Shown in pieces: positions 6,637-11,164 of a stretch of 11,164 nt of DNA (its first letter is position 1; every line of letters starts with the position of its first letter). The stretch is taken from NCBI GenBank assembly GCA_934148875.1, contig CAKPDJ010000042.1, positions 1-11,164 of the forward strand. Direction: 5' to 3'. The notes below the pieces were generated by a model, which worked only from the letters and a program-made list of their open reading frames with translations, was not told the origin of the DNA and made no database searches. Origin of the DNA: an uncultured Bacilli bacterium. GTDB lineage: Bacteria; Bacillota_I; Bacilli_A; RF39; UBA660. A program made the translations under genes and the position numbers.

Positions 6637-7572
6637 AAGATCCTTTTCAGTTTCTTTTACAATATATATTGGTCTATGTTTAGTTTCTAAATATGTCTTA
6701 GATAAATATTCTCCAATGATACCAGTACAGAATAATTGAATACCTCCAACAAAGAACATTATACATGCCATACTAGGCCATCCCCCAACTGGATCTCCCC
6801 ATACTAATGTCTTAACAATAATAAATATTATTAAAGCAAAAGCTATAAAGCAGAATATAACACCAACTAATGCTGCAAAGACAAGAGGTGTTGTTGAGAA
6901 TGCCACAATACCCTCAATAGCATAAGAAAATAATTTCCAAAAGTTAAACTTTGAGGTTCCAGCTGCACGATCTTCTATTTCAAAATCTATCCATTTTGTT
7001 TTAAAACCAACAAAACTGAATAATCCTTTAGAATATCTATTGTATTCTTTCATTGAAATAATAGCATCAACCATTTGTCTAGTCATTAATCTAAAATCTC
7101 TAGCTCCAGGTACCATTTCTGTCTTAGAAATCTTACCAATAATATCATAAAACCATTTAGTAAATGTTTTTCTTAAAAAAGAATATCCTTTACGATTAGT
7201 ACTCTTAGTAGCACAACAATCGTATTCGCCAGACTCCAATGTATCAAACATTTCTTCTAATAATGTAGGTGGATCCTGTAAATCAGCATCCATTGTTGTA
7301 ACATAATCACCAGTGGCATTTTCAAGTCCTGCAAACATTCCCGCTTCTTTTCCAAAGTTTCTAGAAAATGAAATATATCTTACTCTTTTATCTTTCTTAG
7401 CCAAATTTCTTAATTCTTCTAATGTCTTATCTTTAGAACCATCGTTAACAAAAACAAATTCAAAATCTGCTTTCTTTTTCATTTTTTCAGTTACTTTATT
7501 TACTTCTTCGTAAAATAACGGTAATGATTCTTCTTCATTATAACATGGTACTACTATTGAAATTTTTTTCAT
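6628..7572 (-). CDS. GtrB/CsbB-like polyprenyl-phosphate glycosyltransferase (GT2)
   Basis: This 314-residue membrane-anchored GT2 enzyme probably transfers a sugar from a nucleotide donor to undecaprenyl phosphate on the cytoplasmic face. The GT2 fold starts at SIVVPCYNEE (5-14), then VNDGSKD (42-48), NFGKEAG (72-78), the metal-binding DAD (D95-D97) and LQDPP (98-102). A family-typical DRAAGTSKF lies at 201-209. Two C-terminal membrane hairpin helices follow at about 224-255 and 268-289, then a short Lys-rich tail. Length and layout match GtrB, CsbB and YfdH proteins. The ATG is preceded by GAAGGTG. It is the last gene of the glycan operon, 37 bp after the gene with a GtrA domain. GtrA proteins are the usual proposed flippases for the lipid-linked sugar made by GtrB. 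The GT-C enzyme that would use the flipped sugar is not in the window. The sugar is not predictable. Confidence 0.92.
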   Translation of the reverse strand: MKKISIVVPCYNEEESLPLFYEEVNKVTEKMKKKADFEFVFVNDGSKDKTLEELRNLAKKDKRVRYISFSRNFGKEAGMFAGLENATGDYVTTMDADLQDPPTLLEEMFDTLESGEYDCCATKSTNRKGYSFLRKTFTKWFYDIIGKISKTEMVPGARDFRLMTRQMVDAIISMKEYNRYSKGLFSFVGFKTKWIDFEIEDRAAGTSKFNFWKLFSYAIEGIVAFSTTPLVFAALVGVIFCFIAFALIIFIIVKTLVWGDPVGGWPSMACIMFFVGGIQLFCTGIIGEYLSKTYLETKHRPIYIVKETEKDLKK

Positions 7573-7609
7573 AAATACACCTTCTCACCCATAGTTTAAC
7601 ATATACTTA

Positions 7610-8518
7610 TTATTTTTTAAATACAAATAGCTTTGAAAATACATAATTAGACACAATAACTACTACCTGTGAAACTAATTTTAATAACTTATCATTCCCA
7701 TGAAGTAAAGTAACACCAATAAACATAATAGCCATATCCATAATTAAAGTAGCCACTCTAGCTAAAACAAAACTACCTGCTTCCTTTAATTTATCTTTAT
7801 TTTTACTCTGAAAAACCATACTACGATTAGTAAAATAAGCAAACGTAACACCTGCTATCCAAGAAATAATGTTAGCTACCTGTAACTGAAATGCATTATC
7901 TGGATTTAAAACTGTATATACTAGTAAATAATAAACAGCTAGACTTACTACTGTAGTTAAAACACCAAATATCAAATACATAATAATTTCGCGATATTTT
8001 TTAAATAATTCTTTAATACTTTTAATCATACTTCTTCTCTCATTTCTATCTATATAATTACTAACTAATTCAATCATATTTTTATTATTACTTTTATATT
8101 GATTAGGTTTAAACTTTGCTACTTTCTTAATAGCATCCTCTAACTCATCCATTTCATATACTGGTATTATAAATCCTTCTTTACTAAACTCTTCCACTAT
8201 CTGTAATTGATGATCATTATTATGTTCCTTATATTTAGAAAGTCTTGGTACAGCTATTATTTTTTTATTCTTTTTTAAACAATCAAAGATGGTACCAACT
8301 CCAGCATGAGTAATAATAAAACTAGCTTCCTCTATATATTCTTCCAACTTCTTTTTAGAAACATAATCAAATATTTTCATATTCTTTGATTTGTATTTAG
8401 TATAACCAGCTTGAACTACTACTTCCTCTTTAATTATCTTTTTATCAATTAATTCATCCACTTTTTTTAATATTCTTGTAAACTCCTTATCCTGAGTTCC
8501 TAATGTTATTAATATCAT
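7610..8518 (-). CDS. Fusion of Alg13/PssE-like glycosyltransferase domain and GtrA-like membrane domain
   Basis: This 302-residue protein joins two domains that are usually separate. Residues 1-155 are an Alg13/PssE-type GT28 C-terminal domain, normally about 160 residues, which binds the UDP-sugar: LITLGTQ at 3-9, HAGVGT at 71-76, VPR at 90-92 and the HNNDHQ loop at 99-104. Residues 175-302 are a GtrA-like domain with four helices at about 177-201, 212-232, 247-272 and 278-299, including the family's FAYFTNRSMVFQ and the SKLFVFK end. The upstream gene supplies the Alg14/PssD-like partner and the downstream gene a GtrB-like enzyme, so both halves have their partner next door. The ATG has AGGAGAG overlapping the previous gene's stop codon. 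An internal ATG at residue 164 (8027-8029) after a purine-rich stretch could give a separate GtrA product. No frameshift or stop separates the halves. Confidence 0.88.
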   Translation of the reverse strand: MILITLGTQDKEFTRILKKVDELIDKKIIKEEVVVQAGYTKYKSKNMKIFDYVSKKKLEEYIEEASFIITHAGVGTIFDCLKKNKKIIAVPRLSKYKEHNNDHQLQIVEEFSKEGFIIPVYEMDELEDAIKKVAKFKPNQYKSNNKNMIELVSNYIDRNERRSMIKSIKELFKKYREIIMYLIFGVLTTVVSLAVYYLLVYTVLNPDNAFQLQVANIISWIAGVTFAYFTNRSMVFQSKNKDKLKEAGSFVLARVATLIMDMAIMFIGVTLLHGNDKLLKLVSQVVVIVSNYVFSKLFVFKK

Positions 8519-8527
8519 ATTACTCTC

Positions 8528-9001
8528 CTAATAAATCCATCCACCATAGGTAGCTTTAGGATATAATTCTAGCATGCTTTCCCACTGAACAATAAATAAA
8601 TCAGCAAATTTATAAACCAGTCTTCCCGTAATAGTTTTAGTGTGTATATTCGCAAAAGTTTCTATATAAATAATCTTACTACCAAAAATTTTACCAATAC
8701 AGCACATAGGGCCAGCAGTATGAGCACCTGTTGTGACAATAAAATCAGGTCTAATTTTAAAATAATAGTATAGGCTTTTAAAGCAATTTGCTAATAATTT
8801 AAAAGGATAAGTAAACGGATGATCTTTAGTACCATAAATTAAATAGTTAATCCTATCCCTGTATTTTTGGGATAAACTTTTAGTAGTATCAGTTTTTTCC
8901 GTTATAATATGGTAATCATATTTTTTAAATAAATCGTTAAGCATCATCATTTCAGATAGATGCCCGCCAGTACTAGATATAAATAATACCTTTTTTTTCA
9001 T
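8528..9001 (-). CDS. Alg14/PssD-like glycosyltransferase subunit
   Basis: This 157-residue protein is of the Alg14/PssD (CpsF-like) family. It acts as the membrane-associated, acceptor-side half of a two-subunit glycosyltransferase whose catalytic donor-binding half is the Alg13/PssE-like domain of the next gene. Motifs seen are SSTGGHL (9-15), TTGAHTAGP (90-98), YIETFA (112-117) and VQWESM (138-143). A hydrophobic patch around 66-81 (LLANCFKSLYYYF) may be the membrane anchor. Length is normal for the family. It begins 1 bp after the GT4 gene's stop, with GAAGG at 9008-9012 inside the end of that gene, and is followed 9 bp later by the fusion gene, so translational coupling is likely. Such pairs usually add the second sugar to a lipid-linked repeat unit; the sugar here is unknown. 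Confidence 0.92.
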   Translation of the reverse strand: MKKKVLFISSTGGHLSEMMMLNDLFKKYDYHIITEKTDTTKSLSQKYRDRINYLIYGTKDHPFTYPFKLLANCFKSLYYYFKIRPDFIVTTGAHTAGPMCCIGKIFGSKIIYIETFANIHTKTITGRLVYKFADLFIVQWESMLELYPKATYGGWIY

Positions 9002-9002
9002 A

Positions 9003-10148
9003 TTAAGCCTTCTTTTTTAATAAATTTAACCATTCTTTTTTTATGCTATCACTACTATAGTTCAAACTAACTTCACGGGCCTTTTTTCCAAGTTCAGTTC
9101 GTTCATTTTTATTATTAGCTAACTCTTCCATCTTGTTAACCATTTCATCAAAATCACGATTTTCAATTAAGAAACCATTAATACCATTATTAATTAAATC
9201 ATTAGCTCCTTCAGCTGAAGTAAATGATATACATGGAATTCCATAAGACATTGCTTCAATTAAAACTATTCCAAAAGATTCAGTATAAGATGTCATTAAA
9301 TAAATAGATGACTTAGAAAGTAACTCATGTAATTCAGGTTTCTTTAAATATCCATGTACAGTTACACTATCAGTTAAATGATATTCATAAATTTTATCAA
9401 CTATCTTATTTCTCTCAGAACCATTACCTACTATATCCAAGTGCCAATCATGGTTTTTATTATGAAATTTATTAAAAATTTCAATCAAATCAACATAGCC
9501 TTTTTCCTTTGATAAGCGTCCAACTGATATCATTCTTTTTTCTGTTAGTTTAGATGTAGTTTTAGGTATATAATCTAACATATTAGGAATAAAAACGCAT
9601 TTACATTTAATACCCTTTTCACGCATCTGTTTTTTATAAAAAGTTCTTAATGAATCAGATACCAATACTAGACTATCTAAATTTCTACATGAATTAACAA
9701 CACCTCTAGCATAATCCATATCTTGATGATGGTGGTTGTGTTCCCAAGCTATCCTATATGCTTTTCCTCTACCGACATCACCTAACCATTTATTAAATAA
9801 AACCCTAGTAGATATCATAATATCACTAGAACATTCTTTCATAGCTGCTCTTGTTTTAACTTTTCTAAGTAATAACACCACAATAGCCTTATATGTTTCT
9901 TTAATAAGTTTAATCAATCTTAACTTTTTTAACGCTAATTTCCATTCTTCCCTATTAGGCTTATATTTTTCTATTAAATAAGTAACTCTAACCTTATCAG
10001 ATATATCAAAAGCAGGAGTATCAGCAAGTTTATAAGTAGAAACTATTTCTACATTATAATCATTACACAATAAATTAGCCAAATTAACTACAGACTGTTC
10101 TACCCCACCATAACCTAAATGTAGAGAAAATATAGTTATCTTCTTCAT
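9003..10148 (-). CDS. GT4-family glycosyltransferase
   Basis: This 381-residue cytoplasmic GT-B fold enzyme probably adds a sugar during surface polysaccharide or glycolipid assembly. The N-terminal acceptor domain opens with ITIFSLHLGYGGVEQ, its GGVEQ motif at 14-18, and contains an unusual histidine cluster EHNHHHQD at 136-143. The C-terminal donor domain has VGRLSKEKG (209-217, with the phosphate-contacting R211 and K216), IVGNGSE (239-245) and the E-x7-E motif ESFGIVLIE (E290, E298). Length is normal for GT4. The ATG is preceded by AGGTGA (10153-10158). It is first in the glycan operon, just after the promoter. Donor and acceptor cannot be told from sequence. Confidence 0.92.
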   Translation of the reverse strand: MKKITIFSLHLGYGGVEQSVVNLANLLCNDYNVEIVSTYKLADTPAFDISDKVRVTYLIEKYKPNREEWKLALKKLRLIKLIKETYKAIVVLLLRKVKTRAAMKECSSDIMISTRVLFNKWLGDVGRGKAYRIAWEHNHHHQDMDYARGVVNSCRNLDSLVLVSDSLRTFYKKQMREKGIKCKCVFIPNMLDYIPKTTSKLTEKRMISVGRLSKEKGYVDLIEIFNKFHNKNHDWHLDIVGNGSERNKIVDKIYEYHLTDSVTVHGYLKKPELHELLSKSSIYLMTSYTESFGIVLIEAMSYGIPCISFTSAEGANDLINNGINGFLIENRDFDEMVNKMEELANNKNERTELGKKAREVSLNYSSDSIKKEWLNLLKKKA

Positions 10149-10164
10149 GTTATCACCTAATATA

Positions 10165-10193
10165 ATTATAGTAAATAAAAGAAAACAAGTAAA
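10165..10193 (-). promoter_or_regulatory. Promoter of the glycan operon
   Basis: On the minus strand, TTTACT (10188-10193) is separated by 17 bp from a perfect TATAAT (10165-10170). The leader to the GT4 ATG is short, about 10 nt, and contains the AGGTGA ribosome site. It lies directly after the terminator of the surface-protein gene. Confidence 0.7.
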
Positions 10194-10213
10194 GAAATTA
10201 AATTATTTTAAAG

Positions 10214-10239
10214 AAAAAAGTCATAGTAAAAACTATGAC
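10214..10239 (-). terminator. Terminator of the surface-protein gene
   Basis: A perfect 8-bp stem on the minus strand, GTCATAGT / ACTATGAC, with a TTTT loop is followed by six T. It begins 8 bp after the stop codon of the surface protein. Confidence 0.9.
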
Positions 10240-10246
10240 ATCAATA

Positions 10247-11164
10247 TTATTTTACTATAAACGGGTCAGAACTTGTTCCTGAACCTGTTGCTTGAACATC
10301 TGATTTAAGGTTGATTACAGGCCTTAATATAGCAGCATAACTAGTATGGTTAGTAGGAATAAGTCCTAATCCTAAACTAAAAATCCATCCATATGAATAT
10401 GACCACTCACCGCCAGGACTCATTGTCCATGCTTTATTAGAATTAGATAAATGAAAATTTTCACTAGCTGATTCAGTATAACCACCAGAATAAACAACCT
10501 CATCATATGTTATTAAACCTATACTTGCACTTACTGGCCCCATATTATTTCCATCAATAGTACATTTAAAATCCGGATAATAATCACCAAATACGACTAC
10601 TGAAGCTTTGTTATAATCAAAACGATTGTCTAATTTAACTCTAGACTGCTCACAATAATAGTCACCACTTACAATTTTTGAAGATAGACTATTATAATTT
10701 CCTATATTTGTTTGATACCAATTTTCAAGCTGAGTTTTAGAACCGCTACTAGAATAATATGAAGTTCTAGATGTACTGCCGTAATAATAATAGGTATTAT
10801 TATTAATACCATCTTGCATTATCATACGTATTGTTCCATCTTCATTTATCCTAACTATTCTCCATGTCTGTCCTGCAAAACTTACATAGTTATTTTCAAC
10901 ATTTCCTCTAAAATAATATGTAGGTTTTCCACTATTTGTAGCAGTTGATACATATAGTCCATCTTCATCTCCTGATGCTTGGCTGGTCGTTGTTAAAGTT
11001 GGTGCTGTAGTAATTATTTTGTTTTCCATTATTTTGTCTTTAAGTAGTGGTATAGAAGATTTTCTGTTAACTTTAACAGTATATGTTTTCTCATCTCCAT
11101 TTTCTGCTAATGTTTTTATTATAAAGGTATTATCTCCTACTGATAAACTCTTTGTCCCTAATCC
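10247..11164 (-). CDS. Partial surface/secreted protein: cadherin-like beta-sandwich plus Tyr/Ser/Gly-rich C-terminal domain
   Basis: The frame stays open to the window edge, so the 5' end is missing. The first in-frame ATG (11027-11029) is probably internal, since 45 further codons without a stop precede it. Those codons read LSVGDNTFIIKTLAENGDEK then TYTVKVNR, the pattern of a cadherin-like beta-sandwich repeat (PF12733). After a Thr/Ser linker (TTAPTLTTTSQASGDEDG) comes a domain rich in Tyr, Ser, Gly and Asn with FAGQTWRIVRINEDGTIRMI, then SIGLITYDEVVYSGG and a C-terminal VINLKSDV...SDPFIVK. It resembles a family of large extracellular proteins of gut Firmicutes, possibly DUF6273-like; that name is from memory. 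Two Cys lie in YYCEQ and DFKCT and could form a disulfide. No C-terminal sortase motif or membrane anchor is seen, so attachment must lie upstream or it is secreted. Function is unknown; adhesion or surface display is likely. Confidence 0.78.
   Translation of the reverse strand, partial: GLGTKSLSVGDNTFIIKTLAENGDEKTYTVKVNRKSSIPLLKDKIMENKIITTAPTLTTTSQASGDEDGLYVSTATNSGKPTYYFRGNVENNYVSFAGQTWRIVRINEDGTIRMIMQDGINNNTYYYYGSTSRTSYYSSSGSKTQLENWYQTNIGNYNSLSSKIVSGDYYCEQSRVKLDNRFDYNKASVVVFGDYYPDFKCTIDGNNMGPVSASIGLITYDEVVYSGGYTESASENFHLSNSNKAWTMSPGGEWSYSYGWIFSLGLGLIPTNHTSYAAILRPVINLKSDVQATGSGTSSDPFIVK

Noticed and set aside
9736..9981. Plus-strand 81-codon frame inside the GT4 gene
   Set aside because: It is a shadow of a well-supported glycosyltransferase frame, with no ribosome site or recognisable domain. 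The same applies to the plus-strand frames near 3349-3531, 5280-5465 and 7313-7513.
1..11164. CRISPR array, tRNA, rRNA, insertion sequence or phage attachment site
   Set aside because: I saw no regularly spaced repeats, cloverleaf, transposase or terminal repeats on either strand.

Overview
The window is AT-rich, and every supported gene lies on the minus strand. Shine-Dalgarno sites are strong (AGGAGG-like) and TGA is used as a normal stop (hydrolase gene ending at 4967). The gene families, including the repeat-rich surface protein at the right edge, suggest a low-GC Firmicute, perhaps an uncultured gut or rumen Bacilli/Clostridia lineage. That placement is inference; no rRNA or marker gene is present.

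The most interesting part is the left end (72-1308). A gene-free stretch of about 690 bases holds a noncoding RNA of about 570 nt (roughly 704-1274, minus). It has its own promoter (TTGAAA-17 bp-TATAAT), pairing ends, many local hairpins and a higher GC content than its surroundings. Directly downstream is a 195-residue four-helix membrane protein related to the CNNM/CorB (DUF21) transmembrane domain, with a D-x-x-x-D motif. A large structured RNA followed by such a protein is the arrangement of the OLE (ornate, large, extremophilic) RNA and its partner OapA. I therefore call this an OLE-oapA locus, ending in a terminator that overlaps the oapA stop codon. OLE ribonucleoprotein complexes are known from extremophilic and anaerobic Firmicutes. 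They act at the membrane and are linked to tolerance of Mg2+, cold and short-chain alcohols.

Upstream of OLE (1369-5940) is a three-gene operon, transcribed in the order alpha/beta hydrolase, PlsC-like acyltransferase, hybrid sensor histidine kinase. It has its own promoter and very tight spacing. The kinase carries seven membrane helices, HisKA, HATPase, receiver and Hpt modules, but no output regulator is encoded nearby. Next comes a single NUDIX hydrolase gene (5984-6529, GTG start) with its own terminator.

From 6612 to 10193 is a four-gene glycan operon: a GT4 glycosyltransferase, an Alg14/PssD-like subunit, an Alg13/PssE-like domain fused to a GtrA-type four-helix domain, and a GtrB-like polyprenyl-phosphate sugar transferase. 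Together they look like cell-envelope glycan assembly plus lipid-linked sugar production and flipping. The right edge (10214-11164) is the C-terminal part of a large surface or secreted protein. It has a cadherin-like beta-sandwich segment followed by a Tyr/Ser/Gly-rich domain, and its start lies beyond the window.
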